Assembly: GCF_000696185.1 (NCBI RefSeq)
Contig: NZ_KK853997.1
Location: 2,232,761 to 2,296,760, forward strand
From: Kitasatospora cheerisanensis KCTC 2395
Lineage (GTDB): Bacteria > Actinomycetota > Actinomycetes > Streptomycetales > Streptomycetaceae
Reading direction: 5' to 3'
Length of the DNA: 64,000 nt
Shown: piece by piece, positions 1 to 8,605 of the stretch
How positions within the stretch are numbered: the stretch's first letter is position 1
How the letters are laid out: each line of letters starts with the position of its first letter
The notes under the pieces: generated by a model
What the model was told of the DNA's origin: nothing
The model's input: only the letters and a program-made list of their open reading frames with translations
Databases searched by the model: none
Position numbers and translations under genes: made by a program

Positions 1-66
1 ACCTGGGCCTCCCACGCCCACGCCCGGGCCCTCGACCTGCTGCTGCTCCGCGACGGCGCCCGATGA
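1..66 (+). CDS. C-terminal end of an unidentified protein (partial)
   Basis: The first reading frame is open from the left edge of the window and ends with TGA at 64-66. It shares ATGA with the start of the following gene, the kind of overlap that usually marks translational coupling. Only 21 residues are visible, ending in the leucine-rich stretch LDLLLLRDGAR. This is too short to assign a family. The overlap alone supports its being real coding sequence. Confidence 0.5.
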   Translation, partial: TWASHAHARALDLLLLRDGAR

Positions 67-479
67 CCCGTCGACTGCCGCCCGCCCGGGGCGCCGCCCT
101 GCTGGTGCGCACCGACTTCACCGACTCCGCCGCCTGGCACCGCCTGCGCCGGACGGTCGCCACCCCCAGCGCCGAGGGATTCACGCCCGTCGTCGCCGAG
201 GTCGACGACCCTGCCTTCGCGGGCCTCGGCGTCGCCGCCCTGACGGCCCGTCTGCCGCCCGATCACGGCGCCCCGCTGCTGGTGCTGGCCGACCGCCGGG
301 CCTTGGCTGACCCCGAACTCCCGCTGCTGGCGGCCGATCTGCGCGACCCGGCGGCCCCGGCCCTCCGGGTCGCCGCCGCCGCACTGTGGAGCGTCGAGAA
401 CAACCTGTCGCTCGCCAACCTGGACTACGCCGACTTCCTCCGCGCCGCGGGAGCCGACGGCGTGTTCCGCGGTTTCTGA
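63..479 (+). CDS. DUF6924 domain-containing protein
   Basis: A 138-residue soluble protein with no signal peptide or membrane segment. The N-terminal stretch LLVRTDFTDSAAWHRL and the C-terminal WSVENNLSLANLDYADF are the hallmarks of DUF6924 as I know it from streptomycetes, where such short proteins are common and functionally uncharacterised. The ATG overlaps the stop of the upstream partial gene, so the two probably form an operon. The gene converges on the ABC permease gene with only 7 bp between the stop codons. The family assignment is fairly secure; no function can be stated. Confidence 0.8.
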   Translation: MTRRLPPARGAALLVRTDFTDSAAWHRLRRTVATPSAEGFTPVVAEVDDPAFAGLGVAALTARLPPDHGAPLLVLADRRALADPELPLLAADLRDPAAPALRVAAAALWSVENNLSLANLDYADFLRAAGADGVFRGF

Positions 480-486
480 CCGGACG

Positions 487-1344
487 TCAGGACACCACGT
501 CCTTGGTCGCGAAGCCGCGGAAGGCCAGCGCCAGCAGGATCACCGAGTACGACAGCGACAGCACCACGCCCTGGATCATCCCGCCCCACTCCAACTGCGG
601 CTGCAGCGCGTCCGCCCAGGCGTACTGCCAGTGCGCGGGGAACCACTCGCGCAGCGAGCCCAGCGCGGTGACGGCGTCCAGCACGCCCGTGATGATGGAC
701 GCGAACACCGCGCCGCCGACCGCGCCCAGCGGCGCGTCCGTCGCGGTGGACAGCCAGAACGCCAGCGCGCCGACCACGATCTCCGCCAGGAAGACGAACA
801 GCACGGCGAGCGCCAGCCGGGGCAGCGCCTCCGTCGCGGACAGCGTCGCCCCGGTCGGGAGCTTCAGGTCGCCCCACCCGTACGCGGCGGTGCCGACCAC
901 CAGGCCGACGGCGGGCAGCAGCACGATCGCCGCGGCCGAGAACGCCATCGCCACCAGGAACTTCCGCGCCAGCAGCCGCGCCCGCGGCACCGGCGCCGCC
1001 AGCAGGTACCGCAGCGAGGACCAGCTCGCCTCCGAAGCCACCGTGTCGCCGCAGAACAGCGCCACCGGGATCACCAGCAGGAAGCCGGTGCCCATGAACA
1101 GCAGCGTGGTGGCGAAGTTCGCGCCGGACGCGGTGGCCAGCTCGATGAACGTGGTGCGGTTCTCCCGGCCGGGCGTGCCGCCGATCTGGAAGGCCGCCAG
1201 GACGACGAACGGCAGCAGCGCCAGCACCCCGCCGATCACCAGCGTGCGGCGGCGCCGCAGCTGCCGCATCGCCTCCACCCGCAGCGGCAGCGTCCGCCCG
1301 GGCCGGTACCCGGGCGCCGCCGTCTCCACCACCGTGCTGCTCAT
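487..1344 (-). CDS. ABC-2 type transporter permease
   Basis: A 285-residue integral membrane protein with about six hydrophobic segments, beginning with LVIGGVLALLPFVVLAAFQIG after a short basic cytoplasmic N-terminus. It has the layout of ABC-2 permeases that pair with a separate ATPase. Its ATG overlaps the TGA of the upstream ATPase gene (ATGA, 1341-1344), so the two products are almost certainly made together and form one exporter. The substrate is not evident. The partner is unusual in carrying an extracellular hydrolase domain, which suggests processing or handling of an exported peptide or ester. Confidence 0.85.
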   Translation of the reverse strand: MSSTVVETAAPGYRPGRTLPLRVEAMRQLRRRRTLVIGGVLALLPFVVLAAFQIGGTPGRENRTTFIELATASGANFATTLLFMGTGFLLVIPVALFCGDTVASEASWSSLRYLLAAPVPRARLLARKFLVAMAFSAAAIVLLPAVGLVVGTAAYGWGDLKLPTGATLSATEALPRLALAVLFVFLAEIVVGALAFWLSTATDAPLGAVGGAVFASIITGVLDAVTALGSLREWFPAHWQYAWADALQPQLEWGGMIQGVVLSLSYSVILLALAFRGFATKDVVS

Positions 1345-4031
1345 GCCGCTCCTCGGATCAGGGACAGGAACGCGTCCTCCAGCCGTCGCTGCGGGCCGAT
1401 GCCGGTCACCGGCACGCCCAGGCGCACCAGTTCGGCGGTCAGCCGGCTCACCGGCAGACCGTCCAGGCGGACCAGCAGCCCGCCGTCCACCGCCTGCGCC
1501 GACTCGACGCCGTCCGTCGCGGCCAGCTTCTCCGCGACCGCGGCCGTCTCCGCGAAGCCGTCCTCGACGCTCACCAGCAACTGCTCACCCGCACCGGTGA
1601 TCTCCGCGGTCGGCCCGGCCACCACCAGCCGGCCGCGCTCCATCACCACCAGGTGGGTGCAGGACTGCTCGACCTCGGCGAGCAGGTGGCTGGAGACGAT
1701 GACCGTGCGCCCGGCCGCGGCGTAACGGACCATCACCTCCCGCATCTCGCGGATCTGCGGCGGGTCGAGCCCGTTGGTCGGCTCGTCCAGGATCAGCAGG
1801 TCCGGCAGCCCCAGCATGGCCTGCGCGATCGCCAGCCGCTGCCGCATGCCCTGCGAGTACGTCCGCACCGCGCGCTCCAGCGCCTCGCCGAGCCCGGCGA
1901 TCTCCAACGCCTCCGCGAAGTGCGCGTCCTCCACCGGACGCCCGGTGGCCGCCCAGTACGACTCCAGGTTGGCCCGCCCGCTCAGGTGCGGCAGGAAACC
2001 CGCGCCCTCGACGAACGCCCCGACCCGGGACAGCACCGGCGCACCCGGCCGGATCGCGTGCCCGAACACCCGGATCTCGCCCTCGTCGGGCCGGATCAGG
2101 CCCATCAGCATCCGCAGCGTGGTGGTCTTGCCCGCCCCGTTAGGCCCGAGCAGGCCGAGCACCTGCCCGGCCTCCACCCGGAACGACAACTCCCGCACCG
2201 CGTACCGGTCCACCGAACCCTGGTACTTCTTCGACAGTCCGGTGATCTGCAACGGCACCCCGGCCAGCTCCGGGTCCGGCGCGGGCGGCGCCACCCGCCG
2301 ACGCCGCGCGAACACCAGCACCCCGCCGATCGCCAGCGCCACCAGCGGCAGCACCCAGGTCCGGTTCGGCACCGGCGCGGCCTCGGTCCGCAGCCGATCC
2401 ACCGTCGGCACGCCCAACGGGCCCGCGGCGGCCACCGTGTACGTCGCGGCCTGCGCCGGCGAGGCGTACGCCAGGTCCGTGGACGCCAGCACCAGCCGCA
2501 GCCGGTGCCCGGCCGGGAACTCGTGGTCCACCGCCGGCAGCGCCACCTGCACCGTCCGCCCGCCCGCCGCGTCCGCCCCGGTCACCCGCAGCGGGGCCAC
2601 CAACTGCTGCGGCAGCGACTGCTTCCCGTCCGGCGCGACGTCGTACAGCTTCGCGAACAGCACCGCCTCCGGGACGTCCGCCGACACCCGGACCGCCACC
2701 GTCGGCGCACCCGTCAGGTGCAGCGCGCCGCCGAGCGGCGCGGAGTCGAAGGCGGCGAACTGGCCCGGGAAGTCGATCGACAGGCCCGCGCCCACCGAGG
2801 ACAGCTGCGACAGCGCCCCGATGCCCGGCAGCGTCGAGATGTTCGGCGGCGACCCGCCCGGCGGGTTCGCGATCCGCTGCTCACGGCCCGTCAACTCCAC
2901 GCTGCGCTGCGCCGTTCCGCCCAGCCCGGGGTAGCTGTCGGCGTCCGCGCCGCGCAGCACCGCCTGGAAGCCCGTCGAGTCGACACCGCCCGTGCGGGTG
3001 ACCCGGAACGCGGGGCCGGTCGAACCGCCGGAGCCCTTCAGCCAGTGGTCGAACCACGCCGTCACCCGGTCGTCGACCCGGGTGCTGCTCTCCTGCCCGC
3101 CGTCGTGGCCCGCACCGAACCAGTCCACCGCCACCGGCGCGCCGTTCGCGGCCACCGCCTTCGCGATCCGGTCGCCCTGGTCCAGCGGGAACAGCGAGTC
3201 CTGCTGCCCCTGGACCACCAGCGTCGGCACCTTGATCCGCTCCGCCACCGAGGACGGGCTCGACCGCTCCAGCACCTGCACGGCCGCCGCGTCCGGCCGC
3301 CCGGCCGCCGCGATCCGGTTGTACATCGCGCACAGCTCGTCCCGGAACCGCCCGCAGCCCACCGGGCCCTGCTGCCCGTCCTGCTTCGCACCCGTCGGCG
3401 CGGACGCCGAACCCGTGGTGAAGAAGATCCCCGCCCACAGCTTCTTGAACACCCCGTCCGCGGCCGAACTCCCCTGCGCCGCCTGCGGGAACAGCGCATC
3501 CGCCAGGTTCCACCAGGTGATCTGCGGCGCGATCGCGTCGATCCGCCCGTCGTACCCCGCCGCCAGCAGCGACACCGCCCCGCCGTACGAGGCGCCCGTC
3601 ACCCCGACCCGCGGATCCCCCGCCCCGTCCAACTGCACCTCGGGACGCTGCGCCAGCCAGTCCACCAGCCGCGACACGTCCGCGACCTCACGCTCCGGCT
3701 GATTCAACCCGATCTGCCCCGAGGACTCCCCGAACCCGCGCGCCGACCACGTCAACACCGCGTACCCGGCCCGGGCCAACTCCTCCGCCCGCTGCCGCTC
3801 CCCGTCCTTCGACCCGCCGAACCCGTGCGCCAGCAGAACCGCCGGCCGCCGCCCCGACCCACCCGCCGTGAAGAACGACGTGTCGATCCGGACCCCCTCC
3901 GAAACCTCCAGGAACCGGTCCTCCCGATGCACGGCCGCCGGCTCCCCCGCCACGGCCGCGACCGCACCCCCACCGACCAACAGCGCCACCACCGCGCCCC
4001 GGCCACCACCACCCGCCGACGCATCACCCAC
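1341..4031 (-). CDS. Secreted alpha/beta hydrolase fused to ABC transporter ATPase
   Basis: An 896-residue fusion. Residues about 40-330 are an alpha/beta hydrolase of the X-Pro dipeptidyl-peptidase/CocE type: nucleophile Ser148 in GASYGG, Asp278 in QQDSLF, His309 in GAGHDG. Residues about 340-535 resemble the C-terminal jelly-roll of that family. One membrane segment (559-575) leads to an ABC ATPase (594-896) with Walker A GPNGAGKT (629-636), signature SQGMRQR and Walker B LLILDEPT. The order implies hydrolase outside and ATPase inside, next to its permease. The GTG start at 4031 gives a hydrophobic leader with little basic charge. A better signal peptide (MRRRVVVAG, ATG at 4024) lies one frame away and would join with one extra G in the GGGG run, so the N-terminus may be frameshifted. 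Confidence 0.85.
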   Translation of the reverse strand: MGDASAGGGGRGAVVALLVGGGAVAAVAGEPAAVHREDRFLEVSEGVRIDTSFFTAGGSGRRPAVLLAHGFGGSKDGERQRAEELARAGYAVLTWSARGFGESSGQIGLNQPEREVADVSRLVDWLAQRPEVQLDGAGDPRVGVTGASYGGAVSLLAAGYDGRIDAIAPQITWWNLADALFPQAAQGSSAADGVFKKLWAGIFFTTGSASAPTGAKQDGQQGPVGCGRFRDELCAMYNRIAAAGRPDAAAVQVLERSSPSSVAERIKVPTLVVQGQQDSLFPLDQGDRIAKAVAANGAPVAVDWFGAGHDGGQESSTRVDDRVTAWFDHWLKGSGGSTGPAFRVTRTGGVDSTGFQAVLRGADADSYPGLGGTAQRSVELTGREQRIANPPGGSPPNISTLPGIGALSQLSSVGAGLSIDFPGQFAAFDSAPLGGALHLTGAPTVAVRVSADVPEAVLFAKLYDVAPDGKQSLPQQLVAPLRVTGADAAGGRTVQVALPAVDHEFPAGHRLRLVLASTDLAYASPAQAATYTVAAAGPLGVPTVDRLRTEAAPVPNRTWVLPLVALAIGGVLVFARRRRVAPPAPDPELAGVPLQITGLSKKYQGSVDRYAVRELSFRVEAGQVLGLLGPNGAGKTTTLRMLMGLIRPDEGEIRVFGHAIRPGAPVLSRVGAFVEGAGFLPHLSGRANLESYWAATGRPVEDAHFAEALEIAGLGEALERAVRTYSQGMRQRLAIAQAMLGLPDLLILDEPTNGLDPPQIREMREVMVRYAAAGRTVIVSSHLLAEVEQSCTHLVVMERGRLVVAGPTAEITGAGEQLLVSVEDGFAETAAVAEKLAATDGVESAQAVDGGLLVRLDGLPVSRLTAELVRLGVPVTGIGPQRRLEDAFLSLIRGAA

Positions 4032-4329
4032 TCACGCCACGCCTCAGCGAACCCCATAGTCGCCGATCCTAACCACGCCCCGAGTAGGACCTTCGTTAAC
4101 CCACACCCCACCCCCTCACCCTCCGCAGACGGGCCACGAACGGACGGCCAGGCGCAAGCTCCAACCACCGCCCCGCACCGACCACCCTCCCCCATCCATC
4201 CCGTTCCGCAGGCGCAGGCCAAAGGCGGACGGGCGGGCGCAGAACCCTGGGCGCAAAGGTCCCAAACCATCCCCAACCAGCACGCTATCGTGCAATTCCC
4301 CACCCCTCGCGCACGCCCCGAGGTGCCCC

Positions 4330-5343
4330 GTGCTGTGGCCGCTCGCCAGCCTGCTCTCCGCGATCTTCGCCACCTTCCTCGCCGGCTGGCTGGTCGACCA
4401 GATCCTCCAGCGTCTCGCCGCCCGCCACCCCGACTCCCCGGTCTGGGAGTCACTGCGCCGCTGCCGGATCCCCTTCCAACTGGCGCTGCTGACCGCACTC
4501 CTGCTGCTGTTCCACCCGACCCGCCGCCTCTTCCCCCACCACGACGACGCCGCCGTCCGCCACACGGTGCTCCTCGCGCTGATCGCGTCTCTCGGCTGGC
4601 TCACCGTCAGAGTCCTGGCAGCGACGCTGGAAGCGGTCCTCGCCCGCTACGAGACGGTCACCGAGGACGCCTCCCGGATCGGCCGCGTCCGGACCCAGCT
4701 CGGTCTGGTCCGCCGGGTGGGCTCGGCCCTGGTGTGGGTGGTGACGGTCGGCGCGATGCTGCTGACGTTCGGCGCGATGCGCACGGTCGGCGCGAGCCTC
4801 CTCGCTTCCGCGGGCCTGATCGGCATCGTCGCCGGCATCGCCGCGCAGTCCACCCTCGGCAACTTCTTCGCGGGCCTGCAGATCGCGTTCAGCGACACCG
4901 TCCGGATCGGCGACACGGTCGTGCTGGAGGGGCAGCAGGGGACGGTCGAGGAGATCACCCTCTCCTACCTGGTGCTGCGCCTGTGGGACCAGCGCCGCCT
5001 GGTGGTCCCGGTGTCGTACTTCGTCTCCCGGCCGTTCGAGAACTGGACCCGCCGCGATCCGGGCCTGCTCGGCTGGGTGCTGCTCCACCTCGACCACCGC
5101 ACCCCGGTCGAGGCGCTGCGTGCGGAGTTGGAGCGCTTCCTCGCCTCCACCGACCTGTGGGACGGCGAGGACTGGTCCCTGACCGTCACCGACACCACGC
5201 CGTCCACCATCGTGGTCCGCGCCCTGATGACGGCCCGCAACCCGGACGACGCCGGCAACCTCAAGCTGGCCGCCCGTGAACACCTGATCGCCTACCTGAG
5301 GGACCGTCACCCGGAGTCCCTCCCCCGGATCCGCACCGACTAG
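4330..5343 (+). CDS. MscS-type small-conductance mechanosensitive channel
   Basis: A 337-residue membrane protein with four to five N-terminal hydrophobic segments followed by the MscS core. The pore helix region GLIGIVAGIAAQSTLGNFFAG is directly followed by the beta-domain signature FSDTVRIGDTVVLEGQQGTV and later FENWTR. It should open on membrane tension to release solutes during hypo-osmotic shock. The GTG start at 4330 places the first membrane helix at the N-terminus. The gene stands alone, facing away from the hydrolase-ABC operon and converging on the GNAT gene, with hairpins between them. Confidence 0.88.
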   Translation: MLWPLASLLSAIFATFLAGWLVDQILQRLAARHPDSPVWESLRRCRIPFQLALLTALLLLFHPTRRLFPHHDDAAVRHTVLLALIASLGWLTVRVLAATLEAVLARYETVTEDASRIGRVRTQLGLVRRVGSALVWVVTVGAMLLTFGAMRTVGASLLASAGLIGIVAGIAAQSTLGNFFAGLQIAFSDTVRIGDTVVLEGQQGTVEEITLSYLVLRLWDQRRLVVPVSYFVSRPFENWTRRDPGLLGWVLLHLDHRTPVEALRAELERFLASTDLWDGEDWSLTVTDTTPSTIVVRALMTARNPDDAGNLKLAAREHLIAYLRDRHPESLPRIRTD

Positions 5344-5403
5344 CACCGCCCAACACCGACCCAACACCGCCCGGCACCCCACCAGCGCCACCCAGCGCCA
5401 CCC

Positions 5404-5426
5404 GGGCACCCCGGTCCCCGGTGCCC
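5404..5426. terminator. Small hairpin in convergent intergenic region
   Basis: GGGCACC at 5404-5410 is complementary to GGTGCCC at 5420-5426, separated by nine bases. It lies just past the MscS stop and immediately before the larger hairpin at 5438-5470. It may contribute to termination; there is no T-tract. Confidence 0.35.
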
Positions 5427-5437
5427 ACGAACGCAGC

Positions 5438-5470
5438 GGGCGCGGGCCGACGTCCCGTCAGCCCGCGCCC
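5438..5470. terminator. Bidirectional terminator hairpin between MscS and GNAT genes
   Basis: A perfect 10-bp stem, GGGCGCGGGC (5438-5447) with GCCCGCGCCC (5461-5470), and a 13-nt loop. It sits between two convergent genes. T-less GC hairpins of this kind are common terminators in streptomycetes, and this one can serve both directions. Confidence 0.65.
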
Positions 5471-5489
5471 ACCCGTTCGTCCGGAACGG

Positions 5490-5951
5490 CTACAGCACCC
5501 GCGTCATCGTCCGGTGCGGAATCCCCGCGTCGTCGTACTCGGGCCCCTCGGCCGCGTACCCGAGCCGCTCGTAGAAGCCCAGCGCCTGCACCTGCGCGTG
5601 CAGTTCGAGTTCCTTCGCGCCGCGCTCGCGCCCGAGCTCCTCGACGGCCCGCACCAGCCGGGCGCCGAGGCCGGTGCCGCGGGCGGCCGCGACGACGGCG
5701 AGCCGGCCGAGCAGCACCCGGTCCGCGACGCCGCCGGTGATGGTGAGCGCCTCCGCGCCGGAGATCAGTCGCGCGGTGCCGAGCGGCGTGCCGTCCTCGC
5801 CGACGGCGAGCAGGTGCGCCGAGGTCGCGTCGTACTCGTCGTACTCCAGCTCGGCGGGGATCTGCTGCTCCTCGACGAACACGGTGCGCCGCACCGCCCA
5901 CACCTGGGCGAGCTCGTCCTCGGTCGCGGCGACCCGGATGGCCACCGTCAT
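5490..5951 (-). CDS. GNAT family N-acetyltransferase
   Basis: A 153-residue single-domain acetyltransferase. The acetyl-CoA binding motif is visible as LGRLAVVAAARGTGLGARLVRAVEE (Q/RxxGxG/A type), followed by the LGFYERLGYAAEGPEY beta-bulge typical of ElaA-like GNATs. The N-terminal VFVEEQQIPAELEYDEYD also matches that subgroup. The substrate is unknown. It begins one base after the stop of the upstream pseudouridine synthase gene, so the two form an operon. Confidence 0.85.
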   Translation of the reverse strand: MTVAIRVAATEDELAQVWAVRRTVFVEEQQIPAELEYDEYDATSAHLLAVGEDGTPLGTARLISGAEALTITGGVADRVLLGRLAVVAAARGTGLGARLVRAVEELGRERGAKELELHAQVQALGFYERLGYAAEGPEYDDAGIPHRTMTRVL

Positions 5952-5952
5952 C

Positions 5953-6891
5953 TCAGCTCTCCTCGGCGATGACGTCCAGCGCGTGCTGCAGGTCGTCGGG
6001 GTAGGCGGAGGTGAACTCGACCCAGCGCCCGTCCTCGGGGTGTTCGAAGCCGAGCGAGACGGCGTGCAGCCACTGCCGGGTCAGGCCGAGGCGCTTGGCG
6101 AGGGTCGGGTCCGCGCCGTAGGTGAGGTCGCCGACGCAGGGGTGGCGCAGCGCGGACATGTGCACCCGGATCTGGTGGGTGCGGCCGGTCTCCAGCTTGA
6201 TGTCGAGCAGGGACGCGGCGCGGTACGCCTCGATCAGGTCGTAGTGCGTGACGGAGGGCTTGCCGTCGCGGGTGACGGCCCACTTCCAGTCGCTGCTGGG
6301 GTGGCGGCCGATCGGCGCGTCGACGGTGCCGGAGAGCGGGTCGGGGTGGCCCTGGACCAGCGCGTTGTACTTCTTCTCGGTGACCCGGTCGTGGAACTGC
6401 CGCTTCAGGTCGGTGTAGGCGCGCTCGGACTTGGCGACCACCATGATCCCGGAGGTGCCGACGTCGAGGCGGTGCACGACGCCCTGGCGCTCGGCGGCGC
6501 CGGAGGTGGAGATCCGGTAGCCGGCGGCGGCGAGGCCGCCGATGACGGTGGGGCCGGTCCAGCCGGGGCTGGGGTGCGCGGCGACGCCGACGGGCTTGTC
6601 GATGACGACCACGTGGTCGTCGTCGTGGATGATCCGCATGCCCTCGACGGCCTCGGCGACGATCTGCACCGGGGCGGCGGGGCTGGGGATCTCGACCTCC
6701 AGCCAGGATCCGGCGGTGACCCGGTCCGACTTCCCGGCGACCGCGCCGTCCAGGGTGACCTTGCCCTCGGCGGCGAGCTCGGCGGCCTTGGTGCGGGAGA
6801 ACCCGAACATCCGGGCCAGGGCGGCGTCCAGCCGCTCGCCCTCCAGGCCGTCGGGTACGGGGAGGCTACGGGTCTGCGCTGCGATACTCAC
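5953..6891 (-). CDS. rluD: RluA/RluD-family 23S rRNA pseudouridine synthase
   Basis: A 312-residue enzyme. An N-terminal S4 RNA-binding domain (about residues 13-75) precedes the catalytic domain with the diagnostic HRLDVGTSG motif, whose Asp is the catalytic residue of RluA-type synthases, and the RTHQIRVHM motif further on. It should isomerise specific uridines of 23S rRNA; the exact positions cannot be told from sequence. The start is GTG. A CATACT hexamer ends 7 nt upstream of it, so the transcript may be leaderless. The gene lies downstream of lspA, as in other streptomycetes, and leads into the GNAT gene. Confidence 0.87.
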   Translation of the reverse strand: MSIAAQTRSLPVPDGLEGERLDAALARMFGFSRTKAAELAAEGKVTLDGAVAGKSDRVTAGSWLEVEIPSPAAPVQIVAEAVEGMRIIHDDDHVVVIDKPVGVAAHPSPGWTGPTVIGGLAAAGYRISTSGAAERQGVVHRLDVGTSGIMVVAKSERAYTDLKRQFHDRVTEKKYNALVQGHPDPLSGTVDAPIGRHPSSDWKWAVTRDGKPSVTHYDLIEAYRAASLLDIKLETGRTHQIRVHMSALRHPCVGDLTYGADPTLAKRLGLTRQWLHAVSLGFEHPEDGRWVEFTSAYPDDLQHALDVIAEES

Positions 6892-6898
6892 CCACCCG

Positions 6899-6904
6899 AG
6901 TATG
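6899..6904 (-). promoter_or_regulatory. Candidate -10 hexamer for a leaderless rluD transcript
   Basis: CATACT on the minus strand ends 7 nt before the GTG start of the pseudouridine synthase gene, and there is no Shine-Dalgarno sequence between them. The arrangement fits leaderless initiation. No clear -35 was found. Confidence 0.35.
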
Positions 6905-6954
6905 CCCGACCCGTACCCGCCCCTTTCACGCCGCCTCTCACGCCGGCGGGCCGG

Positions 6955-7578
6955 TCAGGCCTTGGGCTGCCCGTCCTCGCCGTCGGCGGCGGGCTTCTCC
7001 TCGGCCTTGGCGGCCGGCGCCCCGTGGACGGTGCCGTCCGGGTTGGAGCCGCGGAAGGAGAGCAGGACGACCAGGATGCCGCCGCAGACGATCGCCGAGT
7101 CGGCGAGGTTGAAGACGGCGAAGTGCTGGACCGAGATGAAGTCGACCACGTGGCCGCGGAACGCGGACGGGGAGCGGAACAGCCGGTCGGTGAGGTTGCC
7201 GAGGGCGCCGCCGAGCAGCAGGCCGAGGGCGATCGCCCAGGGCAGGCTGTACAGGCGGCGGGCGATCCGCCAGATCACCACGATGACGCCGGCGGCGATG
7301 GCGGTAAACAGGATGGTCATCGCCTGGCCCATGCCGAACGCGGCGCCGCCGTTGCGGATCACCTGGAGGGTCATCCAGTCGCCGATGACCTGGATCGGCG
7401 CGGTGCGGTCCTCCAGGTTGGCGACGACCAGCAGCTTGGAGCCGAGGTCGATCAGGTAGGCGAGCAGCGCGACGACCAGCAGGACGCTGATCCGGCGGCG
7501 GCGGACCACCGCGCGGGCGCCGTCGGCGGCGGTGGCGCCGCTGCGGGCGGGGCGTTCCTCGGGCGCGGCGGGGCTCAC
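6955..7578 (-). CDS. lspA: Lipoprotein signal peptidase (signal peptidase II)
   Basis: A 207-residue membrane aspartyl protease with four hydrophobic segments that cleaves prolipoproteins after diacylglyceryl modification. The two catalytic aspartates lie in GNLTDRLF and FNLADSAIV, inside the conserved [11 protein letters not shown] and VVDF blocks. The first canonical start in frame is GTG at 7578. The frame stays open upstream to 7689 and encodes ERIISTP near 7662, resembling the N-terminus I remember for S. coelicolor LspA (MAEAERIIGTP). No ATG, GTG or TTG precedes that stretch, only ACG at 7671, so translation may begin at a non-canonical codon. A likely client in this window is the lipoprotein at 59028. 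Confidence 0.9.
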   Translation of the reverse strand: MSPAAPEERPARSGATAADGARAVVRRRRISVLLVVALLAYLIDLGSKLLVVANLEDRTAPIQVIGDWMTLQVIRNGGAAFGMGQAMTILFTAIAAGVIVVIWRIARRLYSLPWAIALGLLLGGALGNLTDRLFRSPSAFRGHVVDFISVQHFAVFNLADSAIVCGGILVVLLSFRGSNPDGTVHGAPAAKAEEKPAADGEDGQPKA

Positions 7579-7780
7579 CCGGTCACCCGCCTCGGCGGAG
7601 GGGGCGCTGGGGACGGCGTCGTCCTGGGTCTGGTGGGAACCTGGCGTGCTGATGATCCGCTCCGCTGCCGTGGGAAAAGCCGGTCGTCGTTACGGGGACG
7701 AGAGTACGACACCCGTGGGCCCGTTGGCCGCCCCGTACGACAATGCGCGGCGTACGGGGCGGCCGGGGCGCGGACCGGGG

Positions 7781-8359
7781 TCAGCGGCGTTCCTGCTTGG
7801 CCTTGCAGCTGACGCACAGGGTGGCGCGCGGGAAGGCCTGCAGGCGGGCCTTGCCGACGGGCTGGCCGCAGGACTCGCACAGGCCGAAGCCGGTGCCTTC
7901 GAGGCGGGCCAGGGCGCGTTCGGTCTGGGCGAGGCTGTCGCGCGCGTTGTTGGCGAGCGAGAGCTCGCTCTCCCGGTTGATGTTCTTGGTGCCGGCGTCG
8001 ACCTGGTCGTCGCCCGCGCCGTCGTTGGAGTCCCGCATCAGGCCGGCGATGGCGGCCTCGGAGGCCTCGATCTCGGAGCGCAGCCGGAGCAGGTCGGCGG
8101 CCAGTTCGTCGTGGAGTTCGGCCACCTCGGCGGCCGTCCACGGCTCTTCGCCGGGGCGGACCGGCAGGTCGGCCGGGTCGACCGCCTCGGCGCCGCCGCG
8201 CGCGCCGGAGCCGGCCGGCACGTGGGTGCGGCTGCTGGCCGCGGTGTGTCCGGTGGTGCCGGTCTTTCGCCGCGCAGTACTCACGGTCCCCTCCCCTGGG
8301 TCGCCCGCCACGGCCTTGCGCGACCTGGCGGTCACGGTTCCTGTCGCCTTCTCAGCCAT
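7781..8359 (-). CDS. TraR/DksA-type zinc finger protein
   Basis: A 192-residue protein with a low-complexity basic, Thr/Ala-rich N-terminus, a helical coiled-coil region (about residues 75-150) and a C-terminal four-cysteine zinc finger, CESCG then CVSC. This is the DksA/TraR organisation of regulators that bind the RNA polymerase secondary channel. Streptomycete members are divergent and their role is not established. I chose ATG 8359 because a GAGG lies 9 nt upstream; an ATG at 8374 is in frame but has no ribosome-binding site. It lies between lspA and ileS on the minus strand, divergent from ileS. Confidence 0.83.
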   Translation of the reverse strand: MAEKATGTVTARSRKAVAGDPGEGTVSTARRKTGTTGHTAASSRTHVPAGSGARGGAEAVDPADLPVRPGEEPWTAAEVAELHDELAADLLRLRSEIEASEAAIAGLMRDSNDGAGDDQVDAGTKNINRESELSLANNARDSLAQTERALARLEGTGFGLCESCGQPVGKARLQAFPRATLCVSCKAKQERR

Positions 8360-8593
8360 GGCTTTCGACCTCATTCACGAATGATCAGAAGCGTCGGTTC
8401 CCGACGATCTTGCCGGTCCCGGAACGATAAACCTCATCGAATCCGCCTACAACGGGACATACCGAAGCGTTTCTCCGATCCCACCCGGCCAGCCGCCGTC
8501 GGTGCCGGCGCTGCACAAGTTGTGCCCAGATCGCTCGGGGCTAACCACCGCGGACCCGGCTCGCGGGTGCGCGAAACGGCTTGCGGGGGCCGA

Positions 8594-8599
8594 TACACT
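8594..8599 (+). promoter_or_regulatory. Candidate -10 of the ileS T-box transcript
   Basis: TACACT matches the TANNNT pattern and would start RNA near 8606, just before the first T-box helix. The -35 region is not recognisable. The 220 bp between the DksA-like gene and this site show no other feature. Confidence 0.5.
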
Positions 8600-8605
8600 G
8601 GGCCG

